Shown piece after piece: positions 56,672 to 64,000 of a DNA stretch of 64,000 nucleotides (its first letter is position 1; each line of letters starts with the position of its first letter). The stretch covers positions 1 through 64,000 of the forward strand of contig NZ_JBBEWR010000014.1 in NCBI RefSeq assembly GCF_037646345.1. Reading direction: 5' to 3'. The position numbers and the translations under genes were made by a program. This DNA is from Ascidiimonas aurantiaca. GTDB taxonomy: Bacteria > Bacteroidota > Bacteroidia > Flavobacteriales > Flavobacteriaceae. The notes under the pieces are model-generated. The model searched no databases. It was not told the origin of the DNA and saw only the letters and a list, made by a program, of their open reading frames with translations.

Positions 56672-57955
56672 ATGAAAAAAATCATTTTAATCTTGATTAC
56701 TATCGTTGTGGCTTTCGTCATTTTGGTGTATCTATCCGTTTCAGAGACAGAAGACCATTTCCGAACTTGCGAAATACTGGATGTATCAGATATAGACCAG
56801 ATAAGTTTCAGGGATTTTGATTCCGTTACCGTGGCCGCCAACACCCTTTACGAGGCAAGCCTTCTAAAAGAAATTATGCAAGGGGAACAATATAGGGATG
56901 CATGGGAGTCACCCGTTACGGTGCCTATAGCTTTTCTGGATACCTTAAAAGGTGGTCTGAAGGTCATTGAACAGGGCGGTGGCAAGCAGACTCATTCTCT
57001 GGAACTCGAAGATCGCCTCGGTATTCGTTATACACTGCGCAGTTTAAGCAAAGACCCATCGAAATTAGTTCCGGATATAGTAGCAACACTTGGACTGGAA
57101 AACATTGTTGTTGATGGAGTTTCAGCACAACATCCCTATGCTGCCCCGGTCGTTGCACAACTATCAGAGGCAGCAAATATTCTTCATACAAAACCAGAGT
57201 TGTTATTCGTGCCCATACAAAAAACCTTAGGAGATTTCAATGACAAATTTGGCAACCGTCTCTACTTTTTTGAATATGAGAGCGAGGGAAAGGTAAACTG
57301 GACCGGGCTTGATGGAATCATTAATATTTTAGACACAAAAGACCTTCAGAAGCTTAAGCTAAAAGAAGGTGATAAGGTATCTATTGACCAGAACACATTG
57401 ATCCGGGCACGGCTATTCGATTTGGTCATTGGCGATTGGGATCGGCATGCAAAACAATGGGGCTGGGCAATTAAAAAGGTTAAGGATGAATATATTGCTA
57501 TTCCTGTTCCTACAGACCGAGACAATGCCTTTTTCAACCTGGATGGTATTTTGCCTAATTTAATCGCTAATGATATTACATATCCCGAGATACAAACATT
57601 TGATTCTGAAATCGATTTTATGCAGGGTTACGTCCGTACTTTTGATGAATATTTCCTGAGAACTGCCACTTCCGAACGGTTCAGGACGGAAGCTATTCGA
57701 TTACAAAATCAGTTGAACAATAGGGAAATAGAAAAAGCTTTTAAAGCCTGGCCCGCAACTATCGATAGTTTGAATGGTCCCGAAATAAGAAAAAAAATAA
57801 AGGCAAGAAGAGCGGCACTTATAGACTATGCCGATGAATTTTATAGGATATTGAAAGAACGCCCTATGCAGAATATTGAACTGAAAGGTTCAGAAGAGCT
57901 TGAACTTTCCGGTCATCTTTTGCAGTGCTTTGATTGCAAAGATCCGGCACCTTAA
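56672..57955 (+). CDS. HipA/FAM20-like kinase-fold protein, function unknown
   Basis: A 427-residue protein with an N-terminal membrane anchor or signal (KKIILILITIVVAFVILVYL) and a large domain outside the membrane. Near residue 255 RLFDLVIGDWDRHAKQWGWAI and near 285 PVPTDRDNAFFNLDG carry a DRH and a DRD of the sort used as catalytic and metal-binding residues in HipA-, PI4K- and FAM20-type kinases. I take it to be a secreted or membrane-bound kinase-like protein. The ATG at 56672 is chosen over an upstream TTG because it starts the signal-like helix. I cannot name the substrate. Confidence 0.62.
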   Translation: MKKIILILITIVVAFVILVYLSVSETEDHFRTCEILDVSDIDQISFRDFDSVTVAANTLYEASLLKEIMQGEQYRDAWESPVTVPIAFLDTLKGGLKVIEQGGGKQTHSLELEDRLGIRYTLRSLSKDPSKLVPDIVATLGLENIVVDGVSAQHPYAAPVVAQLSEAANILHTKPELLFVPIQKTLGDFNDKFGNRLYFFEYESEGKVNWTGLDGIINILDTKDLQKLKLKEGDKVSIDQNTLIRARLFDLVIGDWDRHAKQWGWAIKKVKDEYIAIPVPTDRDNAFFNLDGILPNLIANDITYPEIQTFDSEIDFMQGYVRTFDEYFLRTATSERFRTEAIRLQNQLNNREIEKAFKAWPATIDSLNGPEIRKKIKARRAALIDYADEFYRILKERPMQNIELKGSEELELSGHLLQCFDCKDPAP

Positions 57956-58008
57956 AACTAAGTTAGTACGATCAGGCATGCAAGTCATTGAACCAAAACA
58001 CTTAAAAC

Positions 58009-59220
58009 ATGAAAATTCAACAAGTTGAGGAATTCGTTACGAAATACCTTACCGAAAAATTACACCCTGAACATGTGTTCCATAGCTTGGACAGGACCAA
58101 AGAAGTCGTATCCAGAACAGAGGAGCTTTTAGAAAATTCAGAGATTAAAAACGTTGATAAAAGCATTACCCTTTTGGCGGCTTGGTTCCTTCATGTCGGT
58201 TTCGCCAAAGATTATCATAGCCATGTCAAGCAGAGCTGTATGCTGGCCGAAGACTATCTCTCCGGGGAAGATGCGCCAAAAGCAGATTACAACAAAGTAC
58301 ATTCCCTTATAGTTTCGGCCTGGGACGAGGAAGAACCCATAAGTAATGAAGCCAAGATCTTACGGGATGCACGCACCGCTTTTTATGGCTCCAAAGATTT
58401 TAAGGAACTCATTGAACTAAAGCGGATGGAGCTTGCCCATTTTGAAGCAGATGTACCCACGTTGACCGAATGGATGGAATACTTTCTCAAAATACTGCGT
58501 GGCAGGCACCATTATTTTACAAAGTACGCCAATGAAAACTGGACAGAACAAAAGGAAAAGAACTCTATTGCACTTGTAGGGGCGATCAAGAAGGTCAAAA
58601 AGAAGAAAAAAAAAGAAAAACTAAAGGTAAAGCTAAAGAACCAAAGCCCGGAGCGCGCCATCCAATCACTTTACCGGATACAATTGCGGAATCATATAAA
58701 GTTGAGCGATATTGCAGACACAAAGGCGAACATCCTTTTGTCTGTAAACGCTATTATCATTTCGTTATTGTTGGCCAATCTGCTTCCTAGGTTGGGGAGA
58801 CCGGAAAACTCCTATTTGATCTACCCTACGGTAATATTTGTCATTTTCAGTATAGCCTCGATGATAATGTCTGTTTTGGCTACGCGCCCCAAGATAGAGA
58901 ACGCAAAGTTGATCAAAAAGGAATTGGCCGATGCCGAGGTAAACTATCTTTTCTTTGGAAACTTTTATTCTTTAGAGTTAAAGGATTTTAAAAAAAAGAT
59001 CGGAAGTATTATTCAGAGCAAAGAATCGGTATATGAGTCCCTGACGATGGATTTATATTATTTGGGAAAGGTACTTAAAAAGAAATATCAACTGTTGCGT
59101 TGGACCTATACCGTATTCATAATAGGTATAGTTCTATCTGTTTTAGCCTTTGCTATTGCCCTGAAGTACTTTGGGATGGGCGAGCAAATCCTGGATGCTG
59201 TAACACCTAAGGCACAATGA
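58009..59220 (+). CDS. HD-like/DUF5706 (Pycsar-effector-like) membrane protein
   Basis: A 403-residue protein. The N-terminal 190 residues align by eye with bacterial HD phosphohydrolases of the HD-DUF5706 group, but where those have WFHDTGY this protein has WFLHVGF near residue 65, so the HD metal pair is lost, and the HEE motif is HVK. A Lys-rich segment (near 197-212) leads to a DUF5706 domain: LRNHIKLSDIADTKANILLSVNAIIIS near 226, two membrane helices and a C-terminal helix pair. DUF5706 is the membrane-impairing effector part of some Pycsar phage-defence proteins. No nucleotide cyclase gene lies in the window. Orphan effector or other role. Confidence 0.72.
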   Translation: MKIQQVEEFVTKYLTEKLHPEHVFHSLDRTKEVVSRTEELLENSEIKNVDKSITLLAAWFLHVGFAKDYHSHVKQSCMLAEDYLSGEDAPKADYNKVHSLIVSAWDEEEPISNEAKILRDARTAFYGSKDFKELIELKRMELAHFEADVPTLTEWMEYFLKILRGRHHYFTKYANENWTEQKEKNSIALVGAIKKVKKKKKKEKLKVKLKNQSPERAIQSLYRIQLRNHIKLSDIADTKANILLSVNAIIISLLLANLLPRLGRPENSYLIYPTVIFVIFSIASMIMSVLATRPKIENAKLIKKELADAEVNYLFFGNFYSLELKDFKKKIGSIIQSKESVYESLTMDLYYLGKVLKKKYQLLRWTYTVFIIGIVLSVLAFAIALKYFGMGEQILDAVTPKAQ

Positions 59221-59327
59221 TATCTCAACAGCGTTTTGAAGAGACTTCATAAGTGACGTACTCTTATTCTATATCATATTGGCTTTTGAATACCGATAAG
59301 CTTTGAAAGAGCTTTAAACTAAATAAA

Positions 59328-59861
59328 ATGAAATTAAGCAGATACACGAGTAGGGCTCTTCTTGGAGGAGGCATATCACTTTTAGTCATTGCTACGGGAA
59401 CCTATCTTTTGGGGCACCTTAGCGGATATGAAGCGAAAATATTGATCAAGAATTCGGTGGACGGCCTGAACACCCTTTGCAATACCATTGCCTTAGCCTC
59501 AGCTACTATTTTGGCACTTCTATTGACATTGCTGGGCCTTAGCTCAAGTTCAACATCCAAGCTCAAATCAGATCATTATCGACACGTGCTTTTAATTGCG
59601 AAAGTCGATACCGCGGTATTCATAGCCTCGGTAATGGCGTTTCTGTTTCTTAATTTGCCAATTACCGAGTCCGATTCGGTCCCGGAAAACTGGTTCAGTA
59701 CCATCTATTATATTTCGTTGGCGATTTCAAGTGTTTTAAGTTCAGCTCTTATAGTCGTAGTACTTATGCTTTACAATACGGTAGCCAATATCATCAAAAT
59801 AGTTGGCCTCGGGGTAACCGATCACTTTTTAACCATTCAAGAGGAAGAGGATAAGGAGTAA
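59328..59861 (+). CDS. Four-helix membrane protein, family unknown
   Basis: A 177-residue protein with four membrane segments (about residues 10-28, 47-72, 90-110 and 125-155), a polar loop KLKSDHYRHVLLIAKVD between the second and third, and an acidic C-terminus (EEEDKE). I do not recognise the family. It lies 107 bases after the HD-like/DUF5706 gene and the two membrane proteins might act together; that is a guess from position only. Confidence 0.7.
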   Translation: MKLSRYTSRALLGGGISLLVIATGTYLLGHLSGYEAKILIKNSVDGLNTLCNTIALASATILALLLTLLGLSSSSTSKLKSDHYRHVLLIAKVDTAVFIASVMAFLFLNLPITESDSVPENWFSTIYYISLAISSVLSSALIVVVLMLYNTVANIIKIVGLGVTDHFLTIQEEEDKE

Positions 59862-60159
59862 TAGCTATGATCTAAAATAGGAAAAAGCCAATTACATTCT
59901 TTTGGAGAGAGATATGCGTTATATAGCAAAAACTGAGGGAACTATGGAAAAGAGAAAGTAGATGCTTAATATAAATGAGGGCCGCGAAGAATTAAAGGAT
60001 TCCCCAATGGAGAAAGGGAGAAAATATACATCAAATATATTACCCAAAATACATTAGTAATCCTGTTTGATAGAGAAGAGATACAATTACATCTCCTGTA
60101 ATTAGTAAATTCCCTATGAAACGGTATATAAGTGTATTAGTGGTTATTCTTAATTATAG
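59862..60159. other. Gene-free region
   Basis: About 300 bases with no recognisable gene, AT-rich, between the four-helix membrane protein and a decayed TPR remnant. No promoter box or hairpin stands out. Confidence 0.3.
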
Positions 60160-60348
60160 CCAGTGCAGGTGTTTGAGTTCATTATGGAAATGTATCCAAA
60201 TTCAACACACGCTTACCATAGTTTGGGAAAAGTATATGAGAAAAACAGACAAACAGAAAATACAATTATGTAATACAAGAAATCTTTATAATTAGATCCC
60301 GGGAACACGATGGCAACAGAAAGTTTAAAACAGTTAACTGAGAATTAA
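60160..60348 (+). pseudogene. Decayed TPR-like C-terminal remnant with two stops
   Basis: Read in frame from 60175 the plus strand gives EFIMEMYPNSTHAYHSLG then KVYEKNRQTENTIM, a stop, YKKSL, a second stop and LDPGNTMATESLKQLTEN. This is a clear TPR-like repeat (YPNS-AY-SLG-YxKNxQ ... YKKSLxLDPxN), as found at the C-terminus of many Bacteroidota serine-hydrolase and alpha/beta-hydrolase proteins. Two in-frame stops and no upstream part show it is dead. The parent gene cannot be named with certainty. Confidence 0.7.
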
Positions 60349-60392
60349 ATAAATATGTATGCCCTACATAAAATGTACTTGCCATAAAGTAT

Positions 60393-60414
60393 GGAGAGGA
60401 GAATACTCCTCTCC
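60393..60414. repeat. Perfect 9-bp inverted repeat
   Basis: GGAGAGGAG (60393-60401) and CTCCTCTCC (60406-60414) with a 4-base loop. It has no T run on the plus strand, so a terminator role is uncertain. Confidence 0.6.
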
Positions 60415-60580
60415 TGCTAAGAACGTTCTAGATTATTTTCCCAAATATGTAATACCTCTTTTGAAAACTCAGGTATTATATCATTATTCGTATGTAAAGT
60501 ATGGTACATTTCGAGTAATTTATCAGGATTTTCTGTTACAAATTGCAACTTTTCATGTCCTCTGTGTTGCTCAATCTTCT

Positions 60581-60605
60581 ATGGCGGCTTTTCTAAAGCC
60601 GCCAT
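60581..60605. repeat. Perfect 11-bp inverted repeat
   Basis: ATGGCGGCTTT (60581-60591) pairs with AAAGCCGCCAT (60595-60605) with a 3-base loop. It lies 24 bases beyond the stop of the decayed minus-strand GG peptide copy and may have been its terminator, although the T run is weak. Confidence 0.65.
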
Positions 60606-60628
60606 AGTGTATTTGAACAAGGATAATA

Positions 60629-60841
60629 TTACAAACAGTTCCTAAAATCAGGAGCTGCCACTGCACATCTGAAGAGAACACCAGGGCTTCCTACTCTACC
60701 GCAGCAAAATCGGGAAGGACAGAAAGTTAGAGAATGAGTACCGCATTCCAAACCTTCATCAATCTCATCTTCTCTTTTAATTTTTCGCAATTCTTCTTTA
60801 CGCAAGGGCTCTGATCCTGAAATACTAATTATTCTTTTTAC
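60629..60841 (-). pseudogene. Decayed GG-leader peptide gene, copy A
   Basis: On the minus strand the frame reads VKRIISISGSEPLRKEELRK at its head and later CPSRFCCGRVG, then VAAPDFRNCL and a stop at 60629. This is a clear relative of the intact peptide at 60922-61125 (same KEELRKI leader, CPxxxCCGR centre and NCL end). The start codon is GTA, not ATG, with no usable start upstream before a stop, and the leader GG is replaced (KIKRE). It is therefore probably not made into an exported product. Confidence 0.72.
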
Positions 60842-60921
60842 GTATGTTTTTTTTAAATTATTTAGACAATAGCTCCCTTTATTTTACACCTTACACATGG
60901 GAAATAAATAGGGATCACCCT

Positions 60922-61125
60922 TTAAAGGCAGTTAATAAACCCCGGTAGCGGCACTACGCAGGCTTGTCGTATATTTTGTCCGCGACCACAACAATAACCC
61001 GGGGGACAGGATTGGCCGGGTCCGCCACAGGGAATTTCTCCAACAGGAACTATACCGCCTTCGATTTTTCTTAATTCTTCTTTTCCTAAAGGCTTTGCGC
61101 CTAAAACATTTAAAACTTTTTTCAT
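60922..61125 (-). CDS. GG-leader six-cysteine peptide, intact copy
   Basis: A 67-residue precursor. The leader MKKVLNVLGAKPLGKEELRK ends at KIEGG, a double-Gly cleavage site, and the core of about 43 residues has six Cys (PC, SC, YCC, AC, NC) with the central CPPGYCCGRG. It has the same layout as the peptide at 52373-52582, with little sequence identity. The family belongs to the ribosomally made GG-leader precursors of Bacteroidota. No processing gene lies in the window. It is the only intact member of a local cluster of four relatives. Confidence 0.78.
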   Translation of the reverse strand: MKKVLNVLGAKPLGKEELRKIEGGIVPVGEIPCGGPGQSCPPGYCCGRGQNIRQACVVPLPGFINCL

Positions 61126-61241
61126 ATCTATTTAGTTTATTAATTAATTCAATTTTCGTGATTGTATAAGTGGTTGTAGCCTATTCTAAAAACAAGTGCT
61201 AAAGTTGGGAAAGGTGACACACAGGTATGAGGAAACTTTTG

Positions 61242-61380
61242 CTAACAGCCATAACAATAACCCGGAGAACCATTTTATCCCGAAGGTTTGCATTCTGTTC
61301 CAGGAGCTACCAAACTTTTACATGCCCTAATTTTCCCAAGTCCTTTCTTTGGTAAAACGTTTATCACTTTTTTTGGTCTT
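61242..61380 (-). pseudogene. Decayed GG-leader peptide gene, copy B
   Basis: The minus strand reads KKVINVLPKKGLGKIRACKS then VAPGTECKPSG, a stop, and NGSPGYCYGC before a second stop at 61242. The head and the GYCYGC end match the intact peptide (KKVLNVLGAKPLGK and GYCCGRG), but an in-frame stop divides it, no ATG is present and the GG is gone. Confidence 0.65.
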
Positions 61381-61507
61381 TATTCTTTTTACTGTACCGG
61401 TTTGAAAACATTTTATATCAAAAACTTCATAAGTAGATGATCGTAAAATACCGATTACATGTTATGTTCGGGGCATTTTCAATGGCAATTAATAGATCTG
61501 CGATCTG

Positions 61508-61690
61508 TTAGCACTCGGGTATTAAAAGAACCTCACCCCTACCACAACCGTAGCCGGTTGAGCAGCTAGCACATTGTCAAAGCAGGGCACTTCATCTGCT
61601 GTGATGCCCCCGCGACTAATCACTCTTAGATCTGATCTCCTTAAGTTTCATGAAACGTTTGTTTTTACAACTTTTTTGAATGTACGGTTC
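61508..61690 (-). pseudogene. Decayed GG-leader peptide gene, copy C
   Basis: The minus strand gives KKVVKTNVS, a stop, then NLRRSDLRVISRGGITADEV and PCFDN in one frame. After a shift near 61575 it continues CASCSTGYGCGRGEVLLIPEC to a stop at 61508. The GG-containing leader part and the Cys-rich GYGCGRG end match the intact family, but there is one in-frame stop, one frameshift and no start codon. Confidence 0.6.
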
Positions 61691-61808
61691 TGAGATCAGA
61701 TTTTTCATAAATATAAGAAATATATTACATATAAAGTAATATTTCGTTTTATGAGTAAAAAACAACCTTTTAGTAAAACAATGACAAAACGCAGTTTTTA
61801 TCGTATTT

Positions 61809-61816
61809 TATTTTTG
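61809..61816 (+). promoter_or_regulatory. -7 box ahead of the repeat-containing exported protein
   Basis: TATTTTTG matches TAnnTTTG exactly and lies 59 bases before the ATG at 61875. A good -33 element at the ideal spacing was not found, so confidence is modest. Confidence 0.45.
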
Positions 61817-61874
61817 TAAGATTGAACAGCAAAAAAAATATGTTTTTTACCATTATAACTTAAAATCTTATAAA

Positions 61875-62825
61875 ATGACTTACTTTAAAATCAGTTTTCT
61901 TGTGTTTATCATCTTTTCATCACTAACGTTGTATTCACAAACCAATACCTTCCCCCCCAGCGGAGATGTAGGCATTGGCACCACAAACCCGCTGGCGGCA
62001 CTGCATGTTGTGGGAAATGGTGTGCGGTCTGACAGGTTTTCTGTTTCCAATGTTAATGATCGTATTGACGACAGTCCCTGGTATGGTATGGGTAGAAACA
62101 GTTTTACCGGGCTCTCTAACACAGGTACTTCTACCTCTGTTCAAGTCGCAGGATTTTATGGATTGTTGCTAAGAACAAGAGATGGTTTATTTAGTATGCA
62201 TGAAAATGGAAATATAGGTATCGGCCTCACAAATCCCGAAGCGACACTACATGTGGCAGGGAATGGAATTAGAACTGACAGGCTCTCTATTGATAATTTC
62301 AATGATATTGTTGATAATAGCCCCTGGTATGGTATCGGTAGAAATACCATCACCAGCCTCTCTACTACAGGTACTTTTACTTCGGTTCAACTTGCTGGTT
62401 ATTATGGGCTCCTTCTAAGAACAAAAAATGGCTCACTGGGTATACATGAAAATGGAAATGTTGGTATAGGCACTTCCTCCCCGGATATGAAACTTACCGT
62501 AAAAGGAAATATCCATGCAGAGGAGGTAAAAGTAGATCTCACAGTACCGGGGCCCGATTATGTTTTTAAGGAAGACTACCCCTTAAGATCGTTACCGGAA
62601 GTACAAAACTATATTCAACAGCACGGGCACCTACCCAATATACCTTCTGCCAGGGAAATGGAAACAAACGGTATTTATCTCAGTGAGATGAATATGAAAC
62701 TCCTGGAGAAAATAGAAGAACTTACCCTTTACAGTATCCAGCTTCTGGAAAAGGTAAACCAGCTCACAGAAGAAAATAAACAACAACAGCAACAAATTGA
62801 TATGCTGTTACGACCTGAAAACTAG
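61875..62825 (+). CDS. Exported repeat protein with coiled-coil end (tail-fibre/endosialidase-chaperone-like)
   Basis: A 316-residue exported protein with a signal peptide (residues 1-21, ending LYSQ). Two tandem repeats of about 73 residues follow, each with GIGTTNP-ALHVVGNG-like and SPWYG-GRN-L-TGT-TSVQ-AG-YGLLLRT patterns (about residues 32-105 and 105-178). Then comes GNVGIGTSSPDMKLTVKGNIHAEEVKVD, the typical stalk sequence of Bacteroidota fibre-like proteins, and a C-terminal coiled coil (about 270-310). It is probably a trimeric surface fibre. The repeated GIGTxxP motif is common; the function is unknown. Confidence 0.82.
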   Translation: MTYFKISFLVFIIFSSLTLYSQTNTFPPSGDVGIGTTNPLAALHVVGNGVRSDRFSVSNVNDRIDDSPWYGMGRNSFTGLSNTGTSTSVQVAGFYGLLLRTRDGLFSMHENGNIGIGLTNPEATLHVAGNGIRTDRLSIDNFNDIVDNSPWYGIGRNTITSLSTTGTFTSVQLAGYYGLLLRTKNGSLGIHENGNVGIGTSSPDMKLTVKGNIHAEEVKVDLTVPGPDYVFKEDYPLRSLPEVQNYIQQHGHLPNIPSAREMETNGIYLSEMNMKLLEKIEELTLYSIQLLEKVNQLTEENKQQQQQIDMLLRPEN

Positions 62826-62873
62826 TTTTATAGAACGATTTGTATATACGAACCGTTTTTTTGACCATTCGTC

Positions 62874-63350
62874 ATGTCCAAAATTTTACTATACACTCAA
62901 ATCAAAGCAGATAAACATCTTGTATTTGATCTTTCACGAAGTATTGATCTGCATAAAATATCTACCCGTCATACAAATGAAACAGCTATTGCCGGAAAAA
63001 CACAAGGGCTCATTTTAATGGATGAAACAGTTACCTGGAGAGCAAGACACTTTGGGATCTATCAGTACATGACAGTAAAAATAACTGTTTACAACCGCCC
63101 GGACTATTTTACAGATGAAATGGTGTCGGGCCCATTCAAACATTTTAAGCACGAGCACCGTTTTATATCACAAAAAGAAGGTACTTTAATGGTAGATGTT
63201 TTTGAATACACCTCCCCTTTCGGGCTTCTGGGCAAACTATTTGATGTCATTATTTTAAAAAGGTATATGGAAAAACTACTTCAAAAGAGAAACCTCATAA
63301 TCAAAGACTTTGCAGAAACCCATAAATGGAAAAACGTCTTAAAAAGTTAA
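62874..63350 (+). CDS. SRPBCC family protein
   Basis: A 158-residue protein of the START/SRPBCC ligand-binding fold. LLYTQIKADKHLVFDLSRSIDLHKIS starts the first strand and helices, TVTWRARHFG near residue 60 and FTDEMVSGPFKHFKHEHRF near 81 are the mid-sheet, and the C-terminal long helix (KRYMEKLLQKRNLIIKDFAE) closes the pocket. Members bind lipids or polyketides or act as cyclases. No ligand can be named. It starts 49 bases after the fibre-like gene and precedes a metallophosphoesterase. Confidence 0.85.
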   Translation: MSKILLYTQIKADKHLVFDLSRSIDLHKISTRHTNETAIAGKTQGLILMDETVTWRARHFGIYQYMTVKITVYNRPDYFTDEMVSGPFKHFKHEHRFISQKEGTLMVDVFEYTSPFGLLGKLFDVIILKRYMEKLLQKRNLIIKDFAETHKWKNVLKS

Positions 63351-63414
63351 TGAGTTTTTATGGGATGAATCCTAAACCTGTTAACTTTACATACACTAAG
63401 ACCTACTCCAAACC

Positions 63415-64000
63415 ATGAAAAGAAGAAGTTTTATTAAAAAAACAGCACTGGGTACAGCCGGCCTGGGGCTCGCCGGCGGACTCTATACATGGCAGGTTGA
63501 GCCTTTCTGGTTAGAATTTGTTTACCGAAAAATGGCAGTAGCACACCTGCCCGATCACCTGGTTGGAAAAACACTTATGCAAATTAGTGATGTGCATGTA
63601 GGTAACCGTTTTGACTACCGCTATATTATCGATTCCTTTCAAAAGGCCCGGGCCCTTTCACCTGATTTTGTAGTCTATACGGGTGACTATGTAAATTATG
63701 AAAATGCAGAACAACACACTCAACTGGATGCTGTGTTACAATATGCCGTAAGAGGAAAAAAGGGCACAGCAGCCGTTTTGGGGAATCACGACTACGGATT
63801 GGACTGGGCAGAACAGCCGGTGGCCGACAAGATTACCCATCAATTAGAAAGTGCCGGCATACGAGTACTTAGCAATGAAATGGCTGCTTTTAACGGCCTT
63901 CATATTATTGGACTGGACGATTACTGGGCTCTGAATTTTCACCCTCAATCGGCTTTCAGAGATTATGACCCCTCAACTGCAGCCATAGCCTTGTGTCATA
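63415..64000 (+). CDS. Metallophosphoesterase, Tat-exported, cut by window end
   Basis: The first 195 residues of a calcineurin-like phosphoesterase. The N-terminus MKRRSFIKKTALGTAGLGLAGG is a twin-arginine signal (RRSFIKK). The metal motifs are LMQISDVHVGN near residue 56 (DxH), VVYTGDYVN near 85 (GDxx) and VLGNHDYG near 121 (GNHD). This matches YkuE-type exported phosphoesterases that act on phospholipids or sugar-phosphates. The C-terminal His motifs are beyond the window. Confidence 0.92.
   Translation, partial: MKRRSFIKKTALGTAGLGLAGGLYTWQVEPFWLEFVYRKMAVAHLPDHLVGKTLMQISDVHVGNRFDYRYIIDSFQKARALSPDFVVYTGDYVNYENAEQHTQLDAVLQYAVRGKKGTAAVLGNHDYGLDWAEQPVADKITHQLESAGIRVLSNEMAAFNGLHIIGLDDYWALNFHPQSAFRDYDPSTAAIALCH

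Noticed and set aside
60359..60607. Plus-strand open frame of 82 codons
   Set aside because: It runs through two perfect inverted repeats and has a chance-like composition; the real signals here are the hairpins.
1..64000. tRNA, rRNA or known riboswitch genes
   Set aside because: I looked through the gene-free stretches for cloverleaf features and conserved rRNA sequence and found none that I could support by eye; a covariance-model search would be decisive.

Overview
The window is a chromosomal segment of a marine-type Flavobacteriaceae bacterium (Bacteroidota). The support is: gliding genes gldF/gldG followed directly by dnaN; a type IX secretion (T9SS) C-terminal sorting domain; DUF4294, a Bacteroidota-type small 'N-acetylglutamate synthase-like' protein and TlpA-like lipoproteins; -7 boxes matching TAnnTTTG; and very few Shine-Dalgarno sequences. 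Genus and species cannot be read from the sequence alone.

Layout. (1) 156-4719: DUF4294 protein, M42 aminopeptidase, a cNMP/CBS/DUF294 protein overlapping a DnaQ-like exonuclease. (2) 4746-13845, minus strand: an acetate-use cluster with acetyl-CoA synthetase, response regulator, a histidine kinase fused to a sodium:solute symporter, two small membrane proteins, an ActP-like symporter, a porin, and a domesticated IS1 InsA-like DNA-binding protein. The DUF294 and exonuclease genes are known companions of this cluster in other bacteria. (3) 13970-25515: core genes purC, phoH, SAM hydrolase, a monooxygenase-like protein, gldF, gldG, dnaN, DUF4870, a T9SS-exported protein and mnmE. (4) About 25516-41100: an AT-rich accessory island right behind mnmE. 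It opens with a frameshifted DUF3987 remnant and then carries an eight-gene co-directional operon: ORF6N protein, DUF262/DUF1524 (GmrSD-like) nuclease, a long prokaryotic Argonaute lacking the usual catalytic residues, a DrmE-like protein, a DrmA-like helicase, a DrmB-like DUF1998 protein, a DUF3800 protein and a short, perhaps truncated, HTH-like protein. (5) 41193-51840: N-acetylglutamate synthase-like protein, Hsp20, a lipoprotein, then a minus-strand polysaccharide and secretion locus (processive glycosyltransferase, TackOD1 regulator, nucleotide-sugar dehydrogenase, HlyD, TolC-like). (6) 52373-64000: a GG-leader six-cysteine peptide, TlpA lipoprotein, PAP2 phosphatase, PepSY-like protein, a kinase-like protein, an HD-DUF5706 (Pycsar-effector-like) protein, a second GG-leader peptide with three decayed copies around it, a repeat-containing exported protein, an SRPBCC protein and the start of a metallophosphoesterase.

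The main discovery candidate is the island operon. It combines DISARM-type subunits (DrmA, DrmB, probably DrmE) with a catalytically degenerate Argonaute and two candidate nucleases, and has neither the DISARM methyltransferase nor the DrmC phospholipase-D protein. One reading is a DISARM variant in which guide-directed recognition by Argonaute replaces methylation-based self/non-self discrimination. This is inference from gene content and spacing. Second-tier observations are the decaying family of six-cysteine GG-leader peptides, the HD-DUF5706 protein whose HD pair is lost, and a receiver-like/TackOD1/GGDEF-like protein next to a cellulose-synthase-like glycosyltransferase.
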